A stretch of 64,000 nt of DNA from JAOUEA01 sp963719165 (GCA_963719165.1 CAVRAV010000002.1:1-64000); one strand, 5' to 3'; numbered from the stretch's first letter, positions 9,196 to 18,316 are shown. The notes: generated by a model not told the origin, from the sequence alone. Numbers and translations: made by a program.

Positions 9196-10805
9196 AGCGG
9201 ATGGACCGGTTCGGCCTCCGACACGTCCGGCGTCTCGACCGATGCCGGCGACGCTGCGTCGCCGGCCGGCGCCTCCGCCGGCGGCTCGGGGTTGGGTGGG
9301 TAGCTCCGGGCCCGATCGACCTTCGCGTTCAGCAGCACCACCCCGATCACCTCGGTCCGGGACCACTCGAGCTGGCGACGGGCCTCGGCGAGCTCCGACC
9401 TCGTCGTCGAACGCGCGTCCGCCACGAACACCACCGCGTCGCACGCGGGCAGCATCACCCGCGTGTCGGGCACCGAGAGCATGGGCGGAGAATCGACGAG
9501 CACGAAGTCCGCCTCCTTCTCGAGGGCACTCACCACCGCCGGCAGCTCCCCACCCGAGAGCAGCTGGGCGGGGTCGGCCGGCAGGGTGCCCGCCGTGAGG
9601 AGCCGGAGGCTGGCGCCGACGTCCTGCCGTGCGTCCGCCACGTGCGTGCGCCCCGACAACACGTCGGCGAGACCCGGCGAGCCTTCCCGTCCGAACAGGG
9701 AGTCGAGCCGCGGGAACCGCAGGTCTCCGGAGACCATGACGACCCGCTTCTCCGAGCTCGCGAGGACCTCGCCCAGGTACGCGAGCGTCTGGGTCTTGCC
9801 CTCCTCCGCGCGGCAGCTGGAGATCAGCACGGACTTCACGCCGCGCTGCGCCGCCGCGAGCAGGAAGTCCGAGCGGAGGCTCCTGAACGCCTCGAGCATG
9901 CCCGGATCGGCATCGGGCGCGAACAGGGCGGGCCATCGCTCGCCGTGATCGAGATGGGTGGGCGGCGGCACCACCCCGATGACGCGCGCCCCGAGCGCGG
10001 CGGTCAGATCCCCGGGCTCGCGGATGCGATCGTCCGCGCGGTCGACGACGAGGGCGACCCCCACCCCAAGGATGAGCCCGAGGAACAGCCCGAGCATCAG
10101 ATCGAGGATACGGTTCGGACTCGAGGGAGCGTCGGGCGTCACGGCCGGCTGGATGACCTCGCCGGCCGCGATGGCCTCGGGCGTGGGCAGGGCCTGCATC
10201 CGCTGCTCCAGCTGGGTGAGCTCGCTCACGAGCGTGCTGGCGCGCGTGGTGAGGATCAGTTTGACCTGTGCGTCGGTGGCCGCGTCCGCCCGTCGCTCGA
10301 CTCGGTCCAGCCGCTGCGTGACGTCGGCGATGTTCCGCTCGACCGACACCTTGGTCGCCTGCGATCCCTGCAGCAATTGCTTGCGGCGGAACCCGAGGTA
10401 GGCATCGGCGAAACCTTGGGCGCCACGTCGTGCGATCTGGGGGTCGGCATCCGTGTAGGAGATGTCGAGGATGCTGGTGTCCACGGGCACGTTGACCGAC
10501 AGCCCCGCCAGCAGCGCTCGCACGCTGGGCTTCACGGGATCGGCCTCGAGCACCAGGTCCGCGACCGAGGCGGAGTCGACGATCTTCTTCTCCGTTCCCA
10601 TGTCCGGGAGCACCGGCGTCGTGCCCTGCTGCGGGAGGTCGACCAGGACCGTCGCCTCAGCCGTGTAGACCGGGTGCTGCAGGAACGAGGCCCCGAGCGC
10701 CACGACCGTCACGATCGACGCAACGGCAACGATCGTCCATCTGCGTCGCCAGAGAACGCTCGCGCCGAGGAAAGCATGGCTGCCATCGTCGTGTTCGGGG
10801 GGCAT
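9192..10805 (-). CDS. Wzz-type chain-length determinant fused to BY-kinase-like ATPase
   Basis: About 537 residues. The ATG at 10805 is preceded by AAGGAGCG. It has an N-terminal membrane segment (about 20-40), a periplasmic Wzz domain with coiled coil, a second membrane segment (LMLGLFLGLILGVGVALVVD, near 285-305) and a cytoplasmic CpsD/CapB-like ATPase. The Walker A region reads SSCRAEEGKTQT and the Walker B region ADFVLVDSPPML. The Walker A' region has SGDLRFPRL in place of the usual DADLRRP. The C-terminal tail holds one tyrosine (SYPPN) instead of the tyrosine cluster that BY-kinases autophosphorylate, so it may be a chain-length ATPase without kinase signalling. It is divergent from the Gfo/Idh gene across 225 bases. 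Confidence 0.8.
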   Translation of the reverse strand: MPPEHDDGSHAFLGASVLWRRRWTIVAVASIVTVVALGASFLQHPVYTAEATVLVDLPQQGTTPVLPDMGTEKKIVDSASVADLVLEADPVKPSVRALLAGLSVNVPVDTSILDISYTDADPQIARRGAQGFADAYLGFRRKQLLQGSQATKVSVERNIADVTQRLDRVERRADAATDAQVKLILTTRASTLVSELTQLEQRMQALPTPEAIAAGEVIQPAVTPDAPSSPNRILDLMLGLFLGLILGVGVALVVDRADDRIREPGDLTAALGARVIGVVPPPTHLDHGERWPALFAPDADPGMLEAFRSLRSDFLLAAAQRGVKSVLISSCRAEEGKTQTLAYLGEVLASSEKRVVMVSGDLRFPRLDSLFGREGSPGLADVLSGRTHVADARQDVGASLRLLTAGTLPADPAQLLSGGELPAVVSALEKEADFVLVDSPPMLSVPDTRVMLPACDAVVFVADARSTTRSELAEARRQLEWSRTEVIGVVLLNAKVDRARSYPPNPEPPAEAPAGDAASPASVETPDVSEAEPVHPL

Positions 10806-10898
10806 GCATCGCTCCTTCACGCCGCGAGATCGAGTGGACGCATCGAGTCCCAAGTCTCGTACGTCGCGGCCTTGGGTAGCTCATGCAGACGCAGGCCT

Positions 10899-10947
10899 CA
10901 ACCTACGTCGAACGGCGCATCAACCCTCGGGGTGGGCTTCCTAGCAT
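10899..10947 (+). promoter_or_regulatory. Divergent intergenic region: two CAACC boxes and a TAGCAT -10 element
   Basis: The 10806-11030 gap separates the Wzz-like gene (leftward) from the biosynthetic run (rightward). It contains CAACCTACG at 10899-10907 and CAACCCTCG at 10921-10929, 22 bases apart (about two helical turns), followed by CCTAGCAT, whose TAGCAT (10942-10947) resembles an actinobacterial -10. The same TAGCAT and CAACC elements occur in front of the LuxR-type regulators at 18.3 kb. Regulatory function is inferred. Confidence 0.35.
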
Positions 10948-11030
10948 GAGCTCACCGCTGGGGAGCGCCCGTCGGAGGACTGGTGTCTGGGTCCTCGCGA
11001 GGGCGCTCCGTTCGCTCGGGGAGGACTGAC

Positions 11031-12080
11031 GTGAGGATCGGGGTTGTCGGCTGCGGATACTGGGGCTCAAAGCACGTCCGCGTGCTGCACGGTATCCAGG
11101 ACGTGGAGCGCGTGGTGGCTATCGACGCGGCGGAGGAACGGCTGCTCGAGCTCAAGCGCTCGTTCCCCAACATGCTCCTGCACCGCAGCCTCGAGGCCGC
11201 CCTTCCCGACGTCGACGCCGTCATCGTGGCCACGCCGCCCCGCACGCACGTCCCCCTCGCCATGACGGCCATGTTCGCCGGCAAGGGCGTGCTCGTGGAG
11301 AAGCCGCTCGCCACGAGCAGCGTCGACGCGCAGCGCCTGGTGGACGAGTCCAAGCGATGCGACGTCACGCTGATGGTGGGGCACACGTTCGAGCACAACT
11401 CGGCGGTGTGGAAGCTGCGCGAACTCGTGCAGGGCGGCGAGCTCGGGGAGATCCACTACCTCGACTCGGCGCGGCTGAACCTCGGGCTGTACCAGAGCGA
11501 CGTGAACGTGATCTGGGACCTCGCGCCCCACGACGTCTCGATCTTCAACTACATCCTCGGCTCAAGCCCCGCGTCGGTCCAGGCCTGGGGCTCGCGGCAC
11601 GCCCACCTGAGCCTGGAGGACGTGGCGTACCTCCGCCTGAACTACCCCGACCTCGGGGTGACGGCGAACATCCACGTCAGCTGGCTCGACCCCTGCAAGG
11701 TCCGCCGCGTCACGGCCGTGGGGAGCCGGAGGATGGTCGTGTACAACGACCTGTCCGCCGACGAGCCGGTGCGCGTCTTCGACAAGGGCATCACGCTCGC
11801 GAAGGAGTCGGGCGACGCGGGGAAGATCCCCCTGTCTTACCGCTACGGCGACATCTCCTCCCCCTACCTCGTGGCCCAGGAGCCGCTCGACGTGCAGGAC
11901 CGCCATTTCGTCACGTGTGTCCGCGAGGGGACCGAGCCGCTCACGGGCGGCGAGAACGGGACCGCGGTGGTCCGCGTGCTGGAGGCCGCGCAGGTCTCTC
12001 TCGCCGAGGATCGCCCCGTCGCCCTGATGCCTGAGGTGGGCGCCGCCGACACCGGCCGGCGTCTCGCGAGCGCCCTGTGA
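11031..12080 (+). CDS. Gfo/Idh/MocA-family sugar oxidoreductase
   Basis: About 349 residues. The GTG at 11031, preceded by GGGGAGGA, starts MRIGVVGCGYWGSKHVRVL, an N-terminal NAD(P)-binding Rossmann motif. VLVEKPLA (near residue 90) carries the Glu-Lys-Pro signature of the family. The C-terminal domain has the usual alpha/beta sandwich (WDLAPHDVSIFNYILG). It likely oxidises or reduces a nucleotide sugar (for example a UDP-sugar C3 position). With the aminotransferase 13 bases later and the acetyltransferase after it, it would form a three-step route to an N-acetylated amino sugar, as with WlbA/WbpB-type pathways. The exact sugar is unknown. Confidence 0.85.
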   Translation: MRIGVVGCGYWGSKHVRVLHGIQDVERVVAIDAAEERLLELKRSFPNMLLHRSLEAALPDVDAVIVATPPRTHVPLAMTAMFAGKGVLVEKPLATSSVDAQRLVDESKRCDVTLMVGHTFEHNSAVWKLRELVQGGELGEIHYLDSARLNLGLYQSDVNVIWDLAPHDVSIFNYILGSSPASVQAWGSRHAHLSLEDVAYLRLNYPDLGVTANIHVSWLDPCKVRRVTAVGSRRMVVYNDLSADEPVRVFDKGITLAKESGDAGKIPLSYRYGDISSPYLVAQEPLDVQDRHFVTCVREGTEPLTGGENGTAVVRVLEAAQVSLAEDRPVALMPEVGAADTGRRLASAL

Positions 12081-12093
12081 AGAGCCGAGCGCG

Positions 12094-13248
12094 ATGAAGC
12101 TGGAGATCGTGAGACCCGCGACGACCTGGCGGGTCCCGTTCCTGGACATCACGAGCATGAGCCGCGAGGTCGCCGGGGAGCTCGACGAGGCGTGGCTGCG
12201 GGCTCGCGAGCACTCCACGTTCGTCGGGGGAGCGGCCCTCGACGGCTTCGAGCGCGAGTGGGCGGCGTACTGCGGCACACGGCATGCCGTCGGCGTGGCC
12301 AACGGCACCGACGCGCTCGAGCTCGCGCTGCGGGCCCTCGGCATCGGCCCCGGCGACGAGGTCGTGGTCCCCGCGAACACCTTCATCGCCACGGCCGAGG
12401 CGGTGGTCCTGGCGGGGGCGACCCCTCGCTTCGCCGACGTGGACCCGCGCTCGCTCCTGGCCACCGCCTCCACGCTGGCGGAGGCCATCACGCCCTCGAC
12501 GGCCGCGCTCATCGTCGTGGAGCTCTACGGGAACATGCCGCGGATGGATGAGATCGTCGAGCTCGCTCGCGCGAGCGGGCTCGCGCTCATCGAGGACGCC
12601 GCGCAGGCCCACGGGGCCACCTGGGACGGCGCGCCGGCGGGCTCCTTCGGCGACGTCGGCTGTTTCAGCTTCTACCCGGGGAAGAACCTCGGCGCGTTCG
12701 GCGACGGCGGAGCCGTGGTTACCGACGACGCCGGGCTGGCGGCCACGGTGCGGTCGATGGCGAACCACGGCCGTGCGCCGGATTCGAAGCACGAGCACCC
12801 GATCGCGGGCCGCAACAGCCGTCTGGACACCCTGCAGGCGGCCGTGCTGCGGATCAAGCTCGGGAAGCTCGACGAGTGGACCGACCGGCGACGGGTCGCG
12901 GTGGCCACCTACGACCGTCATCTCGACCCGGACCTCGTGGGCACGCTCGAGCAGGATCCCCGAAGCCGCGGCGTGCACCACCTCCACGTCGTGCGCGTGG
13001 CGGACCGCGACCGGGTCCGCGCGCGCCTGGACGAAGCCGGCGTCGGAACGGGCATCCACTATCCCATCCCCTGTCACGAGCAGGAGCCGTTCCGCCGCTA
13101 CGCGGACGGACCGTTGCCCAACACCGAGCTCGCCGCGGGCGAGATCCTGTCTCTCCCCCTGTTCCCGCACCTCGGGACGGAGCAGATCCGCTACGTGTGC
13201 GAACGCCTCAACGAGCTCGTGGAGGTGGCCGCTGAGCACCGAGGCTGA
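12094..13248 (+). CDS. DegT/DnrJ/EryC1/StrS-family sugar aminotransferase
   Basis: 384 residues, usual length for the family. The PLP lysine is in SFYPGKNLGAFGDGG (near residue 200). GVANGTDALELALRALG and EDAAQAHGA give the cofactor-binding and aspartate motifs, and HYPIPCHEQ the substrate-end motif. It transfers an amino group, usually from glutamate, to a keto-sugar nucleotide, here probably the product of the preceding Gfo/Idh oxidoreductase. It overlaps the acetyltransferase gene by about 17 bases, so the three genes look like one translationally coupled operon. Confidence 0.9.
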   Translation: MKLEIVRPATTWRVPFLDITSMSREVAGELDEAWLRAREHSTFVGGAALDGFEREWAAYCGTRHAVGVANGTDALELALRALGIGPGDEVVVPANTFIATAEAVVLAGATPRFADVDPRSLLATASTLAEAITPSTAALIVVELYGNMPRMDEIVELARASGLALIEDAAQAHGATWDGAPAGSFGDVGCFSFYPGKNLGAFGDGGAVVTDDAGLAATVRSMANHGRAPDSKHEHPIAGRNSRLDTLQAAVLRIKLGKLDEWTDRRRVAVATYDRHLDPDLVGTLEQDPRSRGVHHLHVVRVADRDRVRARLDEAGVGTGIHYPIPCHEQEPFRRYADGPLPNTELAAGEILSLPLFPHLGTEQIRYVCERLNELVEVAAEHRG

Positions 13249-13874
13249 GCCGCACGGCATCGACGAGGGCGTGATCCTCGGCTACCCCACGTCGCGGGCC
13301 GAGACCGACGCCCTCGCGCTCGGCGCCCACGCCCGGCTTCGCAGCGGCACGGTGATCTACGAGGGCAGCCACATCGGGGAGCGGTTCCAGACCGGGCACA
13401 ACGTGGTGGTACGCGAGCAGTCATGGATCGGGGACGACGTCGCGATCTGGAGCAACGCGGTCATCGACTACGGCTGCGTGATCGGCGATCGGGTGAAGAT
13501 CCACTGCGGCTGCTACGTGGCCCAGTTCAGCGAGATCGAGGATGACGCCTTCCTGGCGCCGGGGGTGATCCTCGGCAACGACCTCTACCCCGGCAGGGCC
13601 GGATCCGCCGACGCCATGCGCGGACCCCGGATCGGGGCCGGCGCCCAGGTTGGCGTGAACGTCACCGTCCTGCCGTACGTGAGGATCGGCGCGGGCGCGA
13701 TCGTCGGCGCTGGGGCCGTGGTGACCCGAGATATCGCCCCCGGCACCATCGCCTACGGAATCCCCCGCCCTCGCGCGCGGGGAGGTCTCCGGGCTCGGCG
13801 ACATCGAGGACCGGCTCCGTCGGGCGCGCACGCGGGACCCGGCGACCGCGCGCGTTCCGGACACGGTGGCCTAG
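13232..13874 (+). CDS. Left-handed beta-helix (hexapeptide) acyltransferase, frameshifted near the C-terminus
   Basis: Hexapeptide repeats run through the protein (SHIGERFQTGHNVVVREQ, AIWSNAVIDYGCVIGDRVKI, IGAGAQVGVNVTVLPYVRIG), typical of sugar N-acetyltransferases of the WbpD/WlbB type. The likely start is the CTG at 13232 (GGAGG six bases upstream) or the GTG at 13271. The run of five C at 13762-13766 has one base too many. In the corrected frame the protein goes on as GNPALARGEVSGLGDIEDR and stops at the TAG 13872-13874, two bases before the next ATG. It probably acetylates the amino sugar made by the two upstream enzymes. Confidence 0.75.
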
Positions 13875-13876
13875 CC

Positions 13877-14587
13877 ATGGCGAGCGCCGCGACTTCGACA
13901 GACGTGGCCCGTGCGGCGATCGGGTCGGACGTGCGCACTCCGGCGGCCGCGGCCCTCGGCCCGTCGACGCGGGCCGCGATCCGCGGCCTCGACCTCGCGA
14001 TCGCCACGTTCACGCTCGCGCTCCTCGCGCCGCTGATGCTCCTCGTCGCGCTCGCGATCCGACTCTCCAGCCGCGGGCCCGCATTGTTCCGTCAGAGGAG
14101 GATCGGGCTGCACGGGGAACCGTTCGTGATGCTGAAGTTCCGCACCATGCGGATCGACAACGACGACGCGGCCCACCGGGCGCTCGTGGCGGCGGAGATG
14201 GCGGGCCAGTACCCCAGGCCCGACGAGCGCCGGGCGCACAAGCTGGAGCAGGATCCGCGCGTGACGAGGCTGGGCGCGCACCTGCGCAAGCTCAGCGTCG
14301 ACGAGCTGCCGCAGTTGATCAACGTGGTTCGCGGGCAGATGTCTCTCGTGGGCCCGCGCCCCGCACTGCCGTGGGAGGTCGCGCTGTACGAGCCGTGGCA
14401 CCTCGTACGCTTCGAGGCCAAGCCGGGGATCTCGGGGCTGTGGCAGGTGAGTGGCCGTTCCCACGTGTCGATGCGCGACGCGCTCGCGCTCGACGCCGAG
14501 TACGTGGCGCACCGCAGCCTTCGCGTGGACCTCGCCATCCTCGCCGAGACCATCCCCAAGGTGCTGTCCCGCCATGGCGCCTACTGA
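13877..14587 (+). CDS. Undecaprenyl-phosphate sugar-1-phosphate transferase (initiating transferase)
   Basis: 236 residues. One hydrophobic segment (LDLAIATFTLALLAPLMLLV, about 35-55) is followed by the PglC/WcaJ-type catalytic region: FVMLKFRTM, KLSVDELPQLINVVRG, MSLVGPRPALP and KPGISGLWQVSGRS. This short, single-membrane-segment form corresponds to the core domain of the polyprenyl-phosphate phosphoglycosyl transferases. It starts glycan assembly by moving a sugar phosphate onto undecaprenyl phosphate at the membrane. Its position after the amino-sugar genes suggests the acetylated amino sugar may be the first residue, which is inference. Confidence 0.9.
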   Translation: MASAATSTDVARAAIGSDVRTPAAAALGPSTRAAIRGLDLAIATFTLALLAPLMLLVALAIRLSSRGPALFRQRRIGLHGEPFVMLKFRTMRIDNDDAAHRALVAAEMAGQYPRPDERRAHKLEQDPRVTRLGAHLRKLSVDELPQLINVVRGQMSLVGPRPALPWEVALYEPWHLVRFEAKPGISGLWQVSGRSHVSMRDALALDAEYVAHRSLRVDLAILAETIPKVLSRHGAY

Positions 14588-14625
14588 GCGCTCCGGCGGC
14601 GGGCCTCCCACGGCGACCCTCATCG

Positions 14626-16347
14626 ATGCGACGCAGCAGAGCGAGGCCGAGGATCGAAGCCAGCATCGCGCACGGGGCCTCGAGGTTCCTCGCCAACACG
14701 CTGGCCGGCTCGATCTGGACGACGCTCAGCCGGCTGAGCGGCCTCGCGGAGACGGTCGCCGTCGGCGTGGTGCTGGGCGCGACCTACCTCGGGAACAGCT
14801 TCCAGAGCATCAACGCGCTGCCCAACATCGTCTACTACCAGCTGCTCGCCGGGTCGCTCTTCGTCTCGCTCCTCGTGCCGCCGCTCGTGCATCACGTCGA
14901 CGCGGGCGATTCCGAGGCGGCGCGCCGTCTGGCCGGCGGGTTCTTCGGCGTGCTCCTGGCGGCGGCGGCCGGTCTCGCCGCGCTGCTCCTGATCGCGGGA
15001 CCGATCATCGTTCGGCTGCTGACGCTCGGGGTGCCCGGTCAGGCCGCCGCGGCCGCCCAGACCCGCGTGCAGATGATCCTCCTCGTGCTGTTCCTGCCGC
15101 AGATCTTCCTGTACCTCGTGGCGGGCGCGAGCGGCGCGGTCCTGAACGCACACGGGCGCTTCGCCCTGGCGGCGGGAGCACCGACCCTGGAGAACCTCGG
15201 CATCATCACGACGCTCTTCCTGGTGGCGCTGATCTTCGGCACGGGCGTCGGGGTGGGGACGGTCACCGACGCCGAGCTGCTCCTGCTGGGCCTGGGGACC
15301 ACGGCGGCCGTGGGCGTGCACGCGGCCGCGGTGTGGCTCGGCGCGCGTTCCAACGGGCTCACGCTCGTTCCGCGCGCGGGCTGGCGCGAACCCGAGGTGC
15401 GCGCCGTGGTCCGCAGGGTCGTGCCGACCCTCGCGTTCACCGGACTCGAGGCCATGCAGGTGTTCGTGGTCTTCATGGTCGCCAACCGGCTGCGCGGTGG
15501 CCTGGTGGCGTTCCAGCTCGCCTTCAGCTTCTTCATCCTTCCCGCGGCGATCGTCACCTGGCCCATCGCCCGCGCCCTGCTCCCCCAGCTCGCCCGGCTC
15601 CATCGCACCGGCCGCGAACAGGGGTTCCGCGACGAGCTCGCGCGCGGCGTTCGGCTCACGTCGTTCATCACCGTGCCCACCGCGATCGCCTACGTTGTCC
15701 TCGCCGTACCCATGTCCCGCGCCATCTCGTTCGGACAGCTCGGCGAACCCGAGGTCGTCCGGCTCATCGCGCTCTCGCTCGCCTCGCTCGCGCCCGGGGT
15801 GATCGCCGAGAGTTGGTTCATCCTTGGCACGTACGCGTTCTACGCGCGGTTGGACGCGCACACGCCGTTGCGCTCCATGGTTCTGCGCGTCGGCGTGAGC
15901 GTGGGGATCATGGCGCTGACGTGGGGGGTGCGGGGCCCGGCCGTCCTCCCGCTGCTGGGGCTGTCGCTGTCCGCGGGGAGCCTGGCGGGCGCCGCGCACG
16001 CCTGGCGGCGCCTCCGCGCGCAGCTGCCCGCCGCGCCGAGTGGCGCGATGAGGTCCTCCTCGTGGCGGCGGGTCGTCGCGGCCTCGCTCGTCATGGTCGT
16101 GCCGGCAGCCGGCATCGCCTACGGCGTCGGCAGGGTGACGAACCGGCAGCTCGGCGAGGTCCTCGCCATGCTCGGCGCGGCAATGGCGGGCACGGCCGTC
16201 TACTTCGGCCTGCAGGCGCGCTGGCACGCGCCGGAGCTGGGATGGCTGCGCACGGGCCTGGGCGGCCTGGGCGGCCTGGGCGAGTCCGGCGCGCAGCCGG
16301 CGGCTGGAGGCGACCTCGGCGAGGGGATCCCGGAGGAGCCGTCGTGA
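14626..16347 (+). CDS. MurJ/Wzx-like lipid-linked oligosaccharide flippase
   Basis: About 573 residues with roughly 13-14 hydrophobic segments. The N-terminal part (LANTLAGSIWTTLSRLSGL, NSFQSINALPNIVYYQLLAG, ALLPQLARL) matches the MVF/MurJ branch of the MOP flippase superfamily. It most likely flips the undecaprenyl-linked repeat unit made by the preceding enzymes, although a MurJ role in peptidoglycan cannot be excluded from sequence. The chosen ATG is 38 bases after the transferase stop. Its stop overlaps the next gene by four bases (GTGA), indicating coupling with the polymerase-like gene. Confidence 0.8.
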   Translation: MRRSRARPRIEASIAHGASRFLANTLAGSIWTTLSRLSGLAETVAVGVVLGATYLGNSFQSINALPNIVYYQLLAGSLFVSLLVPPLVHHVDAGDSEAARRLAGGFFGVLLAAAAGLAALLLIAGPIIVRLLTLGVPGQAAAAAQTRVQMILLVLFLPQIFLYLVAGASGAVLNAHGRFALAAGAPTLENLGIITTLFLVALIFGTGVGVGTVTDAELLLLGLGTTAAVGVHAAAVWLGARSNGLTLVPRAGWREPEVRAVVRRVVPTLAFTGLEAMQVFVVFMVANRLRGGLVAFQLAFSFFILPAAIVTWPIARALLPQLARLHRTGREQGFRDELARGVRLTSFITVPTAIAYVVLAVPMSRAISFGQLGEPEVVRLIALSLASLAPGVIAESWFILGTYAFYARLDAHTPLRSMVLRVGVSVGIMALTWGVRGPAVLPLLGLSLSAGSLAGAAHAWRRLRAQLPAAPSGAMRSSSWRRVVAASLVMVVPAAGIAYGVGRVTNRQLGEVLAMLGAAMAGTAVYFGLQARWHAPELGWLRTGLGGLGGLGESGAQPAAGGDLGEGIPEEPS

Positions 16348-17873
16348 GCGCGCGGATCGCCACGGTGCTGCCGCGGCCCGCTCCGTCGCGGCGGGTGGGT
16401 GCCGCAGCGGCCGGCGTCGTGCTGGGAGCGATCCTGGTGGGCGCCGCGATCCCGTTCGCGCCGGCGCCTCTGGTCCTGCTGGGGGCCGCGGCGATCGCGC
16501 TCATGATCGCGACGGTCGCCCACCCTCCCGTCGCCGCGTACGCCCTGATCGGCATCACGCCGCTCGTCGCGGGGATCGACCGTGGCCGGCTCCTCCCGGT
16601 CCTGCGTCCCGCCGAGGCGCTCGCCCTCGCGCTCGCCGGAGCCCTGATCGTCCGCGGCGCGCTGCAGGTGAGGACGGGGCGGGTGCCGCGGATCCACCTC
16701 TCGCGCGTGGATGTGTCGATCCTGCTGCTCGCCTTCACGAGCTCACTGCTCCCGCTCGCGTGGATGGCCGCCCGGCACGTGGCCCTCACGCAGGACGACC
16801 TCCTGTACGCGCTCATGATCTGGAAGTACTACGGCGTGTACCTCATCGTGCGATTCAGCGTGCGTTCGAGCGTCGACGTCGGGCGGTGCCTCTGGATCTC
16901 GATGGCGAGCGCCGCGGTCGTGGCCGTCATCGCCGTGCTGCAGTCCCTGCAGCTGTTCGGCGTCCCGCGCCTCCTCGCGAGCCTCTACTCCGCCTACGGC
17001 GACGTCGGATCGCTGAGCAACAGCCGCGGCGGCTCCACGCTGTCGCTGCCCATCGCCGTGGCCGACCTCATGATCTTGAACCTCGCCATCGCCGTGGGAC
17101 TCTTCCTGCGCTCGCGGCGGCATCGAGCGTGGCTCATCGGCGCGTCCGGGGTGTTCGTCGCCGGGGTGCTCTCCTCGGGGCAGATCTCCGCCTTCTTCGC
17201 GCTTGCGCTCGCACTCGTGGCCCTCGCGGTGCTGACCCGGCGCGGTCGGATCCTCGCCGCCTCGGTGCCCGCCGCGATCGTCGCGGGCATCCTGCTCCGC
17301 CCCGTGATCGAGGAGCGGCTCCTCGGGTTCCAGACGGCGAGCGGCCTTCCCGTGAGCTGGCAGGGTCGCTGGTTCAACCTCACGAACTATTTCTGGCCGT
17401 CCCTGTTCTCCCACTTCAACTTCCTGTTGGGCGTACGGGTCTCCGCGCGCGTCCCTACCGCGGCGATCGCCTCTGGCTACATCTGGATCGAGAGCGGCTA
17501 CACCTGGCTGTTGTGGGCCGGCGGCATCCCGTTGCTGGGCGCCTTCCTCTACTTCCTGTGGCTGCACCTGTCCCTGACGATCCCGCGTTCGCGCGGAGAG
17601 GGTCCCGTGGCGGTTGCCGCGCTCGCCGTGGCCACCGGGCTCGTGGTGATCGCGGTGCTCATGATCATCGACCCGCACCTCACCTACCGTGGGTCGGCCG
17701 ATCTCCTGTTCGCGCTCATCGCCTTGGCGGGAACGGGCGGCTGGCGCCTCAGCGCGAATGCGAGCGGTCGCTCCGTCTCTTCCGAGGTCGCCCTGGGTCG
17801 GGGCCCGAACGCTGGGCCCGGTCGGGGTCGTCCGTCCGGACGCTCACGGAGCCTTCGGCCGAGGTCTCGGTGA
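16344..17873 (+). CDS. O-antigen ligase/Wzy-polymerase-like membrane protein
   Basis: About 509 residues from the GTG at 16344 (GGAGG 8 bases upstream), coupled to the flippase by a GTGA overlap. It has ten or more hydrophobic segments and a large external loop after the central ones (LSNSRGGSTLSLPIAVADL, ASGLPVSWQGRWFNLTNYFW), as in the Wzy_C/O-antigen ligase family. It would polymerise or ligate the flipped repeat units outside the membrane. The last 40 residues are basic and low complexity, and they overlap the convergent BldD-like gene by 125 bases. The true end may therefore be earlier or altered by an indel. Confidence 0.75.
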   Translation: MSARIATVLPRPAPSRRVGAAAAGVVLGAILVGAAIPFAPAPLVLLGAAAIALMIATVAHPPVAAYALIGITPLVAGIDRGRLLPVLRPAEALALALAGALIVRGALQVRTGRVPRIHLSRVDVSILLLAFTSSLLPLAWMAARHVALTQDDLLYALMIWKYYGVYLIVRFSVRSSVDVGRCLWISMASAAVVAVIAVLQSLQLFGVPRLLASLYSAYGDVGSLSNSRGGSTLSLPIAVADLMILNLAIAVGLFLRSRRHRAWLIGASGVFVAGVLSSGQISAFFALALALVALAVLTRRGRILAASVPAAIVAGILLRPVIEERLLGFQTASGLPVSWQGRWFNLTNYFWPSLFSHFNFLLGVRVSARVPTAAIASGYIWIESGYTWLLWAGGIPLLGAFLYFLWLHLSLTIPRSRGEGPVAVAALAVATGLVVIAVLMIIDPHLTYRGSADLLFALIALAGTGGWRLSANASGRSVSSEVALGRGPNAGPGRGRPSGRSRSLRPRSR

Positions 17874-18129
17874 TCGTGAGGCCCCGCCGACGCGGGGTCG
17901 CGAGGGCCTCCGCGAGCATCCCCGGCGCGTCCTCCCCCAGACAGCGGGCGAGCTCGCAGAGCCGCCGCACCGAGATGTCGCGCTCGCCCCGCTCGTAGGC
18001 CCCCAATACCGAGGAGCCGAACCGGCCGTTGGACGTCTCAGCCAGGCACTGGAGGCTTAATCCTCGCCGCAGGCGCATAGCCCGCAGCACGCCGCCCAGA
18101 TCCACCGCGAAATCATCCCGCTGCGCCAC
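17749..18129 (-). CDS. BldD-like XRE-family transcriptional regulator
   Basis: About 126 residues from the GTG at 18129. The helix-turn-helix region (VLRAMRLRRGLSLQCLAE, then VLGAYERGERDISVRRLCEL) follows the spacing and the VxxYERGxR signature of actinobacterial BldD. The C-terminal half is shorter and more basic than the c-di-GMP-binding domain of BldD and shows no clear arginine-rich RxD-x8-RxxD motif, so ligand binding is doubtful. It lies between the polysaccharide operon and the LuxR-type regulators and could control either. Its 3' end overlaps the convergent polymerase-like gene. Confidence 0.65.
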   Translation of the reverse strand: MAQRDDFAVDLGGVLRAMRLRRGLSLQCLAETSNGRFGSSVLGAYERGERDISVRRLCELARCLGEDAPGMLAEALATPRRRGLTITETSAEGSVSVRTDDPDRAQRSGPDPGRPRKRRSDRSHSR

Positions 18130-18316
18130 GATATGCGGACCCTCCGCGCCCCTGGGTCCCCTCCCGCCGGGTCTCGCCGGAGGCGCGGTTCGATGGTATC
18201 GGACTCCGCACGCGGATGTGGGACATCTTTGCATCAGGTTGGGTACTCCACGGAGGGGGCATCCGCGCCCCGTCGCCGGCGCGATCCCATCCGCCGAACG
18301 GCCGAGGGATATTCAT

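Noticed and set aside
7214..10949. Long plus-strand open frames over the deacetylase and Wzz-like genes
   Set aside because: They are Arg/Val/His-rich antisense frames with no recognisable domains.
14620..16227. A 535-codon minus-strand frame over the flippase gene
   Set aside because: It is a charge-rich antisense shadow of a membrane-protein gene; the plus strand has clear flippase motifs and coupled neighbours.
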